64,000 nucleotides of DNA. Source: Malania oleifera (taxonomy: Eukaryota; Streptophyta; Magnoliopsida; Santalales; Ximeniaceae). Positions 13,001-24,430 of this stretch are shown one piece after another (the first letter of the stretch is position 1; every line of letters starts with the position of its first letter). The stretch spans positions 99,196,397-99,260,396 of the forward strand of contig NC_080423.1 in assembly GCF_029873635.1 (NCBI RefSeq), in the 5' to 3' direction. The position numbers were made by a program, and so were the translations under genes. The notes beneath the pieces were generated by a model. That model was not told the origin of the DNA and searched no databases. It saw nothing but the letters and a program-made list of their open reading frames with translations.

Positions 13001-16000
13001 GGAAGTTCTGTGGTGGGTTTTAGAAAAAAAGGGTATATGTAGTAGGTATGCCGATGTCATTAAGGATATGTACGATGAAGTAATGACTAGTGTAAGGACT
13101 ATATATGGAGAAACTAGAGAATTTCCAATCACCATAAGTGTACATCAAGGATCTGCTTTGAGTCCTTATCTTTTTGCTTTAGTGATGGACCAATTGACTA
13201 AGAGTCTTCAAAAGGAGGTTCCATGGTGTATGTTGTTTGCAATTGATATTGTATTAATTTACGAAACTAGAGACGGAGTAAAGGCTGAGTTAGAATTATG
13301 GAGAGAAGCTTTGGAATTTAGAGGCTTTAGGATAAGTAGAAATAAGACAGAATATATGAAATAATGAAATGTAATTTTAGTAATGATAGGAGGAATATTG
13401 GAGATAAAGTTAAACTTGATGATGAAGAAATAAATAGCACTTGTAGATTTCGATACCTTGGATCTATTATGCAAGTTGAAAGAGAAATTGAAGATGATGT
13501 TATGCATAGAGTTAAAGCAGGTTGGGTAAAATGGAGAAGTGCTTCAAGTATGCTCTGTGATCGTAGAATATCCTTAAAATTGAAAGGGAAGTTTTATAGG
13601 ATAGCTATAAAACTAGTCATGCTATATGGATCAGAATGTTGGGCGACGAAAAAACATAATATCCAAAAAGTAAAAGTTGCCGAAATGAGAATGCTTAGAT
13701 GGATGAGTGGTATAACATTGAAAGACAAATTAAGGAATGAACTTATTCGTGGTTAGTTAGGTGTAGCTCCTATAGAAGATAAGATAAGGGAGGGACAACT
13801 CAGATGGTATGGATACTTGCAATGTAGGCCACATAGTGCACTTGTGAGGAAAAGTGACTTAGTTACTATGGGAGGGCAGTAGAAGGGGTAGGGGTAGACC
13901 TAAGATAACTTGGGAAGAAATAGTGAGTAAGGATTTAATATCCTTGAATCTATCAATAGAAATGGTCCATGATTGCATAAATTGACAGAAAATGATTCAT
14001 ATAACCGACCCCGCCTAGTGGGACTAAGACTTGGTTTTGTTGTTGTGTTTATTGAATTCAGTGGTCATTTGGTACTAATAATTTAGATTTTTCATTGAAG
14101 TTTTCTATCTTTGTGGTTGTTTTTTCTTGGGGCAAGGTTGAAGAGGTGGAAATTTATTTTGCATTTCATGGAAAAGATTCAAGGAGCCCAAATTAGCATG
14201 TCTATGCTTTCAGCATAGAGGCCATTTTGATCTTATCAGTTGGATTTCATTGTTCGTTTTTTATGGCTTTAGTTGGTTCATTTTTTATCACGTGTCACAT
14301 TCACTTCCATTCAGAGCGTGGTTTTTAAACCCGCATGGGGCTGGCCGGTCCAACCAGGTTTGACCAGAACTCCAGCAGGCCAGTCTGGTAAAGTCCCCAA
14401 AACCCAGAAATCTACAGAACCAGTGTTGGACTAGCTGATCCAGCCGAACCAATCTGAACCAGGGTCAACAACAGTCAACCTGGCCACTTACAAAATAAAA
14501 ATAAAACAAATAAAACGTTTAAGAGTATAAGCTTCTGCTGAAGAAGAGCCTGAACCTGGAACCTCCCATTGTTTTCGGACTGCTGATTACCACTAGAAAA
14601 CTTAATGCATGTGCTTAAATACCAACTAAATAATACATTTGCCAATAAGTAATGTATATTAGACACAACGCTCTTATATTTCAATATCTTTTTGACTCTT
14701 AATAAATGGAAATAATAGTATTAGTAATATTAGTGTGATAATAATAAATTTCAAGAATATTTTAGTATTTATTTTATCTAAAATGTATCATGCCAGTTCA
14801 ACCACTGGTTTAAGTCACCTGCCTGATCGATCCAGTGTCTTTTCTGGGTTGGACACTATTCAGTGTTTTAAAACCACGATGCGGAGTACCTATCATCTTT
14901 TCTCTTCATATAATATCAACTGTCTTTTCCCCCTTTACCTGCCAAAATATTGCAAATGGAGAATGCCTACTTTGTTGAAGTTGGTCATGGACAGATCCTA
15001 AATATTCTTCCCCTTACATATTCCATTTTTCTTTTACCTACTAACTCATATTTTCAATTGAAATTTCTACATAAAGCTCATAATAATGAAAGCTGCTGCT
15101 GGTCTCTTACAATGTGGGCTCATAAATTTGTGTGGCCTTGAAATAAGGAGTGCAACTTTGTAGTTTATGAACCTTAATGGTTTTTTTACCATTTATCTCC
15201 TCAGTGCCTGGTTGAGTTTTTTTTTTTTCTTTTCCATATAATTTTCTTGAACTGATAACAAAATACCTTGTTAGTTTTTACTGCAAGTGTTACAAAATCA
15301 AAATCAGCATTTGTATTAATAAATAATAAGAAAAACAAGGCCTTAAAATTATTATATAGATATTCTCATGGCAATCGTATATCAGTGAGTATTGAGTAGT
15401 ATGCTAATATTTTGTTGTTGTTGTATTATTTATAAGTAAATAAATATTGAGAGCCGTCATCTTTTTCAGGAAAAGTGGTTGGAGGTTTTGGGTTGTGGGG
15501 TGACAGAGCAGGAAATATTGAAGAGAAGTGGTAAAATGAATAATGTTGCTTGGGCTTTTGGGCTTGGATTGGAGCGGCTAGCAATGGTTTTATTTGAGAT
15601 ACCTGATATCCGTCTTTTCTGGTCAACTGATGAGCGGTTTTCCTCCCAAGTAATTTCCGAGTACATCATAATATGCTGTGCTTTCCTCTCCTTTGCTTGT
15701 TCTCTCTGTTTCATAATGTTGAACCCCTCATGAAATAAGGCAATTCCTTGGAACCTTTAACATAGTGGTAGACCTAATTTTCATCATCTATCTCTCTCCT
15801 TCTCAATGCAGTTTTCCAAAGGTCAGCTTGGCATCAAGTTCAAACCATTTTCAAAGGTATGAATAATGCTGACTGTTAAGTGGATTAGTATATTTTTCCA
15901 CGCAGAATTGTTTTCCTCTGTGGCTTGAGCTTAATTGAGAGAGGCACAGAGTTTTTTGTTAATGTCTCTTTGATGTCTATTGAACCCCAGCTACTTAAGT

Positions 16001-19000
16001 TTAACCTTAGAAAATATTTCATCATTACACTTGTTATATTGAAGTTTTATTTCTGCATATATTATATTATGAAATTCACTAGTGAAATCTCTAATTAGGT
16101 ACATAAATTATTCTCTTTTTGCAGTATCCTCCTTGTTACAAAGACATGAGCTTCTGGATAAACAAATCATTCACCGAGAACAATCTATGTGAAATTGTGA
16201 GAGGAGTTGCAGGGGATCTTGTGGAGGAGGTATTCCTTCATGTATACTAGTAATACTGCCCTCAAACAATAGTCCTTGAGTATTTATGATGAATTGTTTT
16301 GTCCTCTCTACTAATATCTTTACTATTTTATTGACCATAATATTTTTTTGGATAAAAGCTGATGTGATAATTATTTGTAAAGCAACATGGGTTTGGTATG
16401 AGGCTTTGAGAAAATTAAAAGAAACTGGAGGCAATAAAATGATTAATTTACTGATGATAGGAATAGGACGTTTAGCGTTTAATTTTCTTGTATATGTTAG
16501 TGTTCCATATCATTATCCATACCCATTTAATAATTGAAAAGAAAACAAAAATTCTTATAAATAATTTTAGTACTCAATACTTTTTAAACTCAATTATGAT
16601 AACTTATTATCAATTTATTTTAAAAAACATCTAAAGTCTGTAATTTATTTAGATATATTACTCGAGATTACTTGTAATCATGTGCAACACATGTTAATAT
16701 TTACTTGGTGGCATATTTATTATATATGTGCGTGTGTGTGTGTATATATATCATATGGAAGCATGAACAATGTAAATCATCTGATGGACAAAATATACTA
16801 ATATATATATATATCATATGGAAGAGAGGGAGTTAGTTACTGTGGAGGGCAGTAGAAGGGGTAGAGATAGACCTAAAATAACTTGGGAGGAAATAGTGAG
16901 TAAGGAACTAGGGATTTAATATCCCTGAATCTATCAAAAGAAATGGTCCATGATCGCGTAAATTGGCGGAAAATGATTCATATAGCCGACCCCACCTAGT
17001 GGGACTAAGGCTTGGTTTTGTTTTTGTTGTTGTTGTTTTCTGGTCTTTAATTTGTTCCTTGGGGCTGATGAATGTGCAAGCTACTTGTGAAAACACATTA
17101 TCCAAGTTTTAACAAGCTCACTTGAACCTGTTTCCTAGCCACACAAACCAAGCTCAATCCTAGTGCTTGGCTCAGTTGGTAATGAGGCCCTGAATAAACA
17201 TGGTGTGGCTTAATTATGCTTATGAACATTTTATCTTGGTCTTGTGCAGAATTGGACCAAATCATTAAGCACCATGACCTAACAATGTACAGCACATGCA
17301 TGGGCACGTGCCCACGCAATACAAATAAGAAAAGAAAGAAAACAAGCAAGTCTCCGTATTAAAGGCTAAATGTCACATAAAGCCAATTAGGAGTTGTTAA
17401 GAGGTGAGTTATTAGATAATTGCAGCAGTAGTCGAGAAGTCGCGTTCAAGAGTCACAGCCTTCTTGCCAAAGAAGATAAATGTGAATGTTTTAATATGAT
17501 GTTCTTGTACTGCTCAATAGTTATTATTTAATGTTTACTTTTTAAATAGATAAACACGCTTTAGTAGGAGGCACTAAAAAGAGTGCAACCCATGTACACG
17601 CATAGTATAAAATATGAAAGAAAAATCCACCTCAACAACAATACGATTCCTTTCAAATTGAAAAATATACGTACATGCATATACATAGATATCGTTTGTT
17701 TGTAGTTTTACAGAAGCATGCATCAGTGCATGAATGAATCATGTATGTATGTACCAGTTTGAAACAATAATGTAATTCCATGTGGTGTGGCATAGTAATG
17801 GGTATTTTTGAAGTATACAGAAGTGTGCAATATGCATTGATATTATTTGTTTTATGTTACATATACACATGGCTTTTTTATATAAATGTCAATGCAGATT
17901 AAGATCATAATAACTCTGCAATACCAAGCTATGCTTATAAAAGAGAATGGTAATAATCTGCAACAAAAGCTGGTCTATTATTCCCCCAGCCCTCTTGGGA
18001 ATTGCTTTGCTCACTGTCCAATGATCAATTTTCAAAATTTGGAGTTTTCGCCTGATCACTTTGAAGCAATTAAATCAATATCTCCACTAGTAAAATTGGA
18101 ACCCCATCTAAATCTATTGTTGGGCTTTTTTAAACGCATGAACATCTGTCCAGTGAAGAATTGCAGCCATACTGAGCTTGAATTCCATCCACTAATAAAT
18201 CATCAGCAAATCCCAAAACATCACCAAATCCAGACAATTCATTTTACCCAGATGACTTTCCACCAGTGAGAAACTCACTTTCAACACTACTGTTTTTTTT
18301 TTTTTTTTTTCCTTTTTTCCCGAGTACATGGTTCGGGATGGAGCCATTGCTCCTAAAAAATCTTCACACATCTCAATCCCTGATTGTATCACCCTCAGAT
18401 GAGCAGCTTCCTTCTCAAAGAGAGCATTCGAAAGTCTTAAATCTCTCAAACCCATTCTGAAGAACCAGTCTTCCAACTTACCTGCCCTTCTGGATTTGTG
18501 CCATATTCTGAGTTGGCTTCTTGTCAGCATGAACCTGTACCTTTGCTGGAGAAAACATCAACTAAAGCCCCCTTGATTTGTCCCCTTTCAAGCTTATGAG
18601 GCTGAATATGTAGTACCCTTTCTCATTCAAAATCAACCATCCTTTAAATTGAGAAACTCACTTTCAACATTAGTGTTTTCTCTCTTTCTTTGTTTTTTTC
18701 GGGTTCATGGTTCTGGGTGGAGCCATTGCTCGAAAAAAATCTTAACACGCCTCAATCCCTGATTGTATCACCCTCAGATGAGCACTCGAAAGTCTTGAAT
18801 CTCTCAAACCCGTTCTGAAGAACCCGAGCCTTCCAACTTACCTACCCTTCTGAATTTGTGCCATATTCTGAGTTGGCTTCTTGTCAACATGAACCTCTGC
18901 CTTCACTGGAGAAAACATCAACTAAAGCCCCTTGATTTATCCCCTATCAAGCTCCTGAGGATGAAGATGTAGTACCCTTTATCATTCAAAATCAACCATC

Positions 19001-22000
19001 CTTTGTGTTAGTTGATCCATCACCCGATAAATAACCTCTCACACCTTCACCCCTGAACAAAATGCTGTAGGTGATCAAAAACTGTACAGCAGCATATTGA
19101 CTTTGCTACTACTTAAAAAACCCTAATCCAGAGAAAGAGTAGAAACAAAGGATATGCTCTCTCAAGTCCATCACAGGTACTTCTCTAGGAAACAAGTGAA
19201 GCCCCTTACATGTGCCTTCTATCTGAATTCCCAGAGGGATTTCTTTGTCATCCCCCCAATTGGTGCTCATATCCATTTGAAGTCAGAAAAGAGAGGAAGA
19301 AAGGACATGAGAAATAAATGAGGCACAGCACCAGAACAGTCTGGTTGGAATTAATATTTCATTTGTTGAAACCGGTCTTTGCAATTCCTTACCAACACCT
19401 CTTGAAAAGGTTTTCACTGCAAACTTCTTCTCTTTAGGAACTCTCCCAAAAAGCACCCATGGTGGTAGTCCCTGATTCTAACTCCAAAGAGCATGCCGAG
19501 GAAAAGTAAGTATGCACAGCCCTAAACTTTGGAATTCCACAGTAATAAAAATAGCATGCCAAGTAAAAGTAAGCATGCATAGCCACCTCCTTTAGAAGGC
19601 TTAGAGGGAATTAATATGTTTGATGATGAGGTTACTAAAGTTGAACATAAAGGTAAGGATGGAATTCTGCCAACTCTAGTCCTAGAAATATCTCAGGAAG
19701 ACATTGAAACTCAGTGTCTGTGGGATGAATTGGGCTGTAGCCGTAAGTTGTCTGATCAAGGAGGACATGAAGTTAGGCTTGACGGGGGGGAAAATCAAAG
19801 GTGAAGAAGGGTCAAAGGGAACTAGCTAATTTAAAGTGTTCAGGGAACCATTGATGGGAGGGGATTAAGAGGGGATTTCCAGGCTGATAATATATATTAT
19901 TTTTTTTGCTTTTATTTTTTCCTTTTTCTTATTTGAGTTTTTAATTTTTTTTTTGGTCTGAGGATTTAGTATCCTCGTTATGATTGTACAATCGCTTTCT
20001 TAATTTATTTTCTTTTGTTATAAAAAAAAAAAAAAAAGACACATTTCCTTGCTTGCACAAATAAACCACTGGAGTTTTGCTGTCCTAGATATGATGATAT
20101 AGGAGAACGTCATCTGCATTGTCAATGAATCTGCTTAAAAACCTCCATGAAAGGGATAATGAGGGATAAGGAACTCTCTGATGAAGGTAGCTTCCCATTG
20201 CATTTTCAAAGCCTATTTGGATGGGTACCACCATAGACCGCACATGTCATCATTATATTATTAGAGAAATGGTTGAGTTTACTAGGTTTTTACATTAACT
20301 TATTCACATAAAATTGCCATATTCATGGTTTTTTTTTTTTTTTTGGTTGTATTACATAATTGATTGTTTTGTAGGCAGTTGGTTATGACTCTTAAGAGAT
20401 ATATCGATTTGATTCTTGTTTAAGTTTTGTTTGTGTATTGTTCAATTATGAGGAAGTTCTTCATTTTTAATTAGAGCTTTAGAAGGCTCTTCCCAATTTG
20501 AATTGGATAAAATTTTAAGAAGTAAGGCTTACGGCTCTTTAATATGACCTAATCTTGTAAACAGAAATGATTAATTAGAATTCTTCGCCGGTTCTTCCAG
20601 AACTCCATTAATTTCTTTTAGTTAACACTCCTAGGAGGCTTTTTAATGAGATTCTGAATCTTCTCTTTCTTTATTATTCTCCTCTTTGCTCTTTCTTCTT
20701 CTGCATTCTATTCTCAGCATTAAAGTTCATCCTTCAGTAGAATCAGTACCATATTTTTGTTTTTGAAACCGTAGGCCATTGAACCTGAATTGAAACCTTA
20801 TCCAGTCATTCTAGTGTTAGAATCTTTCCTTTTCCATGACATTTTTCTCCTAAATCTATGACCATCCATCCCATAATATTAAAACCCTTTTTTCCTTCCA
20901 CAACGTGAAAGCAAATCCTAGACTGCCTATAAAGGGGCTGCCCTGTTCACAAAGCGCATTAGAGTTTTCCTACATAACTACCTGCTTTAGAAAACCTATT
21001 GATCTAGTTTAAGCTTGACTGGTCTTGCATGAATCAAGCTGGACGGAGGTTGGTTGAGCTGCGGGCAAGCGTGAGCTCTGTGAGTGCTCACTTTAATGGA
21101 GGGCGAAAAGCTTAAATGGTCTAGTACTCAGCTTGTATACTCTCATTCTGGCCATGCTAGTTGTTGGAGAATCCAGTATATTTTTTCTTTGAGAAGAGAA
21201 ACAAAATGGTTTGTTTAACTTTTTTTCTTTGGCAATATTTTTCTTGCACCTACGAATGTATTACATGGACGGTGCCCTCAGGCGTTTCCCTGTCGTGATC
21301 AAAAGTACACATTGACTCCCTCAACCCTGATCCACTGATAAGTCCTTGATGACAGTGAGACAGGAACTCGTTTTTGTTGTCTTGGAAACTGCATTTCCCC
21401 AATGCTCTACTCTATGATTGTGTGGCTAATTGTCAAAAAGTATACCATGTACTCTTCCTTTGGTGCTTTGGATGCTTTTGCCTTCTTATTTTTTGAGAAG
21501 ACTCTGCATGATGTAATGATGAAGCCTAGGAATTCAGTCAATCTTTTTGGATTTTGTAGAGGTTGAGAGAAAAAAATTATGAATTTATCCTGCCTTTGTT
21601 CACATGCAGCAGAATGTTTAAATTTGTTGATAAAGGAAGATGTTAAAAATTGGTGTAGTTAGTTTTCTATGAAGGTGGTTCCCTATTGAAGAGATGAATG
21701 TTTTTAGTGTCATCAAAACTTAAAACCTTGCTGTCAATATAGATTTGTTTCAGAAATTTGCAGAAAATCTGTTCTCTGAAACTTCTAAATCTTCATCCTG
21801 ATGATTGAATACATTTTAATTGCCAGGTGACACTGATCGACGATTTCACAAACGAGAAAGGAATGACCAGTCATTGTTACAGGATAGCATATCGGTCCAT
21901 GGAACGTTCACTAACAGATGAGGAAATAAATGAGTTCCAGGCTCGTCCCCTCTCCTTTTGTCTCGCTCCCCATTTGGCAGGGGTTTTACTCACCTGATTG

Positions 22001-22122
22001 CTGCCCTTTTTCTTCCCTTTTTCCCATGCTGACTAGTTATAACCTAACTTTGTTCATAATTGTGGCTGCAGTGGAATGTAAGAGAACGGGTGCAAAATAA
22101 GCTGAATGTCGTCCTACGATAA
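7099..22122 (+). CDS. Phenylalanine--tRNA ligase, chloroplastic/mitochondrial (10 exons)
   Basis: This class II synthetase charges organellar tRNA-Phe with phenylalanine in mitochondria and plastids. Exons: 7099-7309, 8195-8385, 10846-11052, 11148-11265, 11680-11756, 15470-15649, 15812-15856, 16125-16229, 21827-21940, 22072-22122. All join in frame to give 432 residues, close to the roughly 430 usual for the plant single-chain organellar enzyme. Residues 1 to about 55 are Ser/Arg-rich and acid-poor, as in a transit peptide. The active-site segment [19 protein letters not shown] ends exon 3 (motif 2 region). [10 protein letters not shown] lies at about 299-308 (motif 3). Residues about 340-432 form the ferredoxin-fold anticodon-binding domain with [11 protein letters not shown]. 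The ATG at 7,099 sits in a plant-like context (GCAATGGCT); an in-frame ATG at 7,036 would add 21 residues. All introns are GT-AG except the last, which appears to be GC-AG. Family identity is from recalled homology to the Arabidopsis enzyme. Confidence 0.95.
8990..9150 (-). mobile_element. Au-like tRNA-derived SINE, diverged
   Basis: On the minus strand the sequence reads as a tRNA-derived SINE. It has AAGGGTGCTGCAAC, a decayed B-box region near GGTCACATGTTGAAACC, then AACAGCCTCTCC and a GGTTAAGGCAGC tract. A second copy lies at about 26,299-26,455. It sits in intron 2 of the synthetase gene, antisense to it. The ends are approximate and no target duplication was resolved. Confidence 0.6.
12369..12600. 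repeat. Diverged tandem duplication of about 155 bp
   Basis: The word GAAATAAGCTGTTGA followed by TCTGAnTATTTACTA occurs at about 12,369-12,400 and again at about 12,524-12,559. Downstream similarity (GGAGAAGGATTAG against GGAGGAGGATTAAG) continues, giving a period of about 155 bp. It lies in intron 5 of the synthetase gene, just upstream of the LINE. Confidence 0.55.
12720..14047 (+). mobile_element. RTE-type LINE, 5'-truncated (reverse transcriptase to 3' tail)
   Basis: This non-LTR retrotransposon fragment sits in the sense orientation in intron 5 of the synthetase gene. Open frames carry RT words [47 protein letters not shown] and [14 protein letters not shown], then the C-terminal block [11 protein letters not shown] and [16 protein letters not shown]. 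The catalytic box reads FAIDIVL where the family has FADDIVL, and stop codons interrupt the frame, for example after [11 protein letters not shown] and after NELIRG. It ends in the family 3' signature (ACCCCGCCTAGTGGGACTAAG, then GGTTTTGTTGTTG), a short TTG-type tail typical of RTE elements and not poly(A). The endonuclease part is missing, so the copy is dead. The same family occurs at 16.8, 25.7 and 46-49 kb. Confidence 0.85.
14317..14878. mobile_element. MITE-like element with short terminal inverted repeats
   Basis: The left end reads CGTGGTTTTTAAAC (14,317 on) and the right end is its near-complement (GTTTTAAAACCACG, ending 14,878). The inner flanks are rich in CCGGTCCAACC/GGTTTGACC-type words near both ends, and the middle is AT-rich with no coding capacity. 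A tRNA-like stretch (minus strand, near 14,530-14,600, with GGTTCCAGGTTCAGG and TAGTGGTAATC) lies inside. It lies in intron 5 of the synthetase gene. The superfamily is not certain, and no clean target duplication was found. Confidence 0.6.
16724..16825. repeat. TG/TA microsatellite and duplicated ATATATCATATGGAAG
   Basis: A GTGTGTGTGTATATATA tract is followed by ATATATCATATGGAAG. The same 16-mer returns about 60 bp later, directly before the LINE 3' fragment, after another TA tract. It may reflect slippage or a small duplication. Confidence 0.7.
16826..17037 (+). mobile_element. RTE-type LINE 3' terminal fragment
   Basis: This is a sense-oriented 3' end of the same LINE family as 12,720-14,047. 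It contains the GGGAGGAAATAGTGAGTAAGGA block, the conserved CGACCCCACCTAGTGGGAC block and a GTTTTTGTTGTTGTTG tail. Only about 210 bp remain, an extreme 5' truncation. It lies in intron 8 of the synthetase gene. Confidence 0.85.
17886..20037 (+). mobile_element. Probable L1-type LINE, internally deleted, with poly(A)
   Basis: The right end is a classic L1-like 3' UTR (a GAGGATTTAGTATCCTC motif, then TTCTTTTGTTAT) followed by sixteen A residues (20,022-20,037). Upstream, at about 19,616-19,870, frames resemble the basic C-terminus of plant L1 ORF1, with KGN and ANLKCSGN-like words across frame breaks. No ORF2 endonuclease or reverse transcriptase lies between that and the 3' UTR, so ORF2 seems to have been lost. 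The 5' boundary is a guess. It lies in sense in intron 8 of the synthetase gene. Confidence 0.45.
18267..19004. repeat. Tandem duplication, unit about 380 bp
   Basis: Copy 1 (18,267-18,645) and copy 2 (18,649-19,004) both start TGAGAAACTCACTTTCAACA and end AAAATCAACCATCCTTT. They share long blocks such as GATTGTATCACCCTCAGATG and GAAAACATCAACTAAAGCCC. Copy 2 lacks a short stretch and there are scattered substitutions. It lies inside the probable L1 insertion. Confidence 0.9.
20038..21826. other. Remainder of synthetase intron 8, nothing recognised
   Basis: No coding or element signature can be supported. A stretch at about 21,000-21,110 is rich in AGCTTGA/GAGCT words and may be an old repeat. 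A long T-tract lies at about 20,331-20,344. Confidence 0.5.
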
Positions 22123-24105
22123 GAATTTTGGGCGCTACCGCATGAATTTGGCAACTTTTTGAATCTAAATTACTTCCCATCAAGTTCTCGACTTCTCTGA
22201 CATTGAGGCTTTTCCTTTTAGAAATTTCAAGCATCTGTTGGAAAGAGCAATGCATGCATCAAAGCCAGATTTGAAGAGAAAAAATGTTCCAATATTGCAA
22301 AGAAAATATATATCAAATATTCTGTGTCAATTGATCAACTGCTGTGGATTTTTGTCAGTAAAAACTGCTGTCTGAATTTTGCTGTTCTTTTTCTTTCTTT
22401 CTTTCTTTTTTTATTTCAAATTATCATCAGGAAGATTTGTAAAGAGGTCCCTTTATCTTGAGCCTAACCCTGCCTTTACCATTTCCCTTTTCTTCGTGCT
22501 CCCATCTCAAGTTTCTTTTTTGCCAAAGGGAGTTCTGTTTCTCACAATGTCCATTTTGTGAGGAACATGAATGAGAAGGGGATTTGATCCATTTGCTTGA
22601 AGTTTGGTTTCCATTTCTCCAGTAGACATGATGGGAGAATTTGGAGTTTGGATTCTCTAAAGAAGTGTTTGTATGATGATTACCTTTTCTCCTGTATTCT
22701 TCTTGGAAAACCAAGTGTTTGCTTAGTTGTGAAAAATAATTTTTTTTATATAAAGTTTTTAAAATTACAAAGATATCACTTTATTTTTCTGCTTTTGAGC
22801 ATTTATTTGTATAAGTTTTTCAATATTTGTTTTCCAAGTTCAAGTAAATGTTGAAATTTTGGGAAAAAGATGTGTTTTTGTATTTCTTTGAAAACCTATA
22901 AATAAAAAAATGAGAATTATTTTCCACAATGCTGAACTCCTTGTTTGGAATTTTAAAAATTTTAAAGAAATAAAGTAAAAATATTTTTTAAAAATTTTAC
23001 TTTTAACATGCTTAGCCATCAAAGGAAGTGGAAAATAAAATTTAAAATTAAAATAAATTTTAATTTTTTGACATAATTAACAATTTACTTTTTTGAAAAA
23101 AAAAAAAAATTAAACATATTATGACAATTTTTTCACTTTTAATGACAGAAAATGTTTTTTTCAAATTAAAAAAAAAAATGATTTTCTTGTGTACCTTTTT
23201 GTTATTTTCCTATAATAAAAGTCTTGATTTAAAAACACCACACTTGTTTTTACCTAATCTAGAATTCTTAAGAGACCCCACACGAACAATTTGCTATAAA
23301 GGAAGCCTAGTAAAGCTTCACCTCCATATGAAACATGTTCTACAAGTGAAATAATCCTTTGTTTGGGAAATATCTTGTGTTTGAATATGTAGATTTGAAA
23401 AAAAATATAATATAAAATTATTTTAAATTTATCTAAATTCACTTAAATTTAAATTTAATATCTGGAAAATTCATATTCCAAACACAATATAAAGTTAATT
23501 TGCCATTGAATTGTCATTTTCCTCTTGGGGTATCTGGAATAACATTGTTTGAAATAATGGAAAGTGGGTTTATGCTCTTCCTTTGATGGGATTGTCTTCA
23601 AGCAAATATTGAGGGGGAGGTTCTTTGGAAATGTGCGACCTTAACTCCAGACAACATTCACTCTCGTCTTTCTCCATGCAGTCGATGCCCTGCCTTTATT
23701 TCTACAAAGTTGGATTGGCAGAATATACAATTCCTTTTACCTTCTTGTTGGTACACTGAAGTTAAATTATGCGGTGGGAAAAAACCGTTTTTCCTACATT
23801 TCTGGTCAATTTATCATAAGGATCTCTCCAACAGATTTCCCATCTTCAAACGGTTCCCTTGTAATAGCTGAAGGCGTGAGGAGAGGGAGAGGGAGAGGGA
23901 GAGGAAGAGGGATCTTTCTTCAATCGTTAACTTGGGACACATCCATACATTAACAAGATAATTTCACAATTTTGAGTCTCTTGCTCCCACAAGTGATAAC
24001 ACAAATGACAGGTCTAATGTTCACCAGTCATTCATTCATGCCTACAAAATTGCATTGGAGTAATAGTGCCTTAAAATTACTCATGCCTTCAATCCACCAC
24101 AGAGC
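22123..24105. other. Convergent intergenic gap
   Basis: This stretch separates the synthetase stop codon (ends 22,122) from the kinase-like gene stop codon (24,106-24,108, read on the minus strand), so both 3' UTRs must lie here. It has AT-rich sequence at 22,730-23,520 with A-tracts and a purine-rich GAGAGGGAGAGGGAGAGG patch at about 23,879-23,910. I cannot assign polyadenylation sites with confidence. Confidence 0.6.
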
Positions 24106-24394
24106 TCAAAGAATGGTACCAGTTATGAATCGATGGTTGAGTACAGCTTCTGCAATCGGCCGCTTCCGATGGTCAGGGTTCAGCATTGCCTGCAGCAACC
24201 CAGCAAGAGAAATGGAAAGAGTAATAAAAATTTTTGTCCACTACCCGAAAAAACAGAACCTTTAGCTGCAAAATTAATAGGTAATATTTGATTGGAGACA
24301 TTTAGCTGCAAATGATAGGGAAACCAGTCCCATAAAAAAAAATGTATAAGTAATGCAAAACTTTAGCAACAGTTGCAAAACCTAGTGAAACAAT

Positions 24395-24430
<36 letters not shown>

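Noticed and set aside
14530-14600. Possible tRNA gene
   Set aside because: It has box A/B-like words but no consistent cloverleaf that I can draw, and it lies inside a MITE-like element.
22379-22854. Overlapping small frames after the synthetase stop codon
   Set aside because: They lie in 3' UTR or intergenic sequence, are T-rich, and have no conserved motif.
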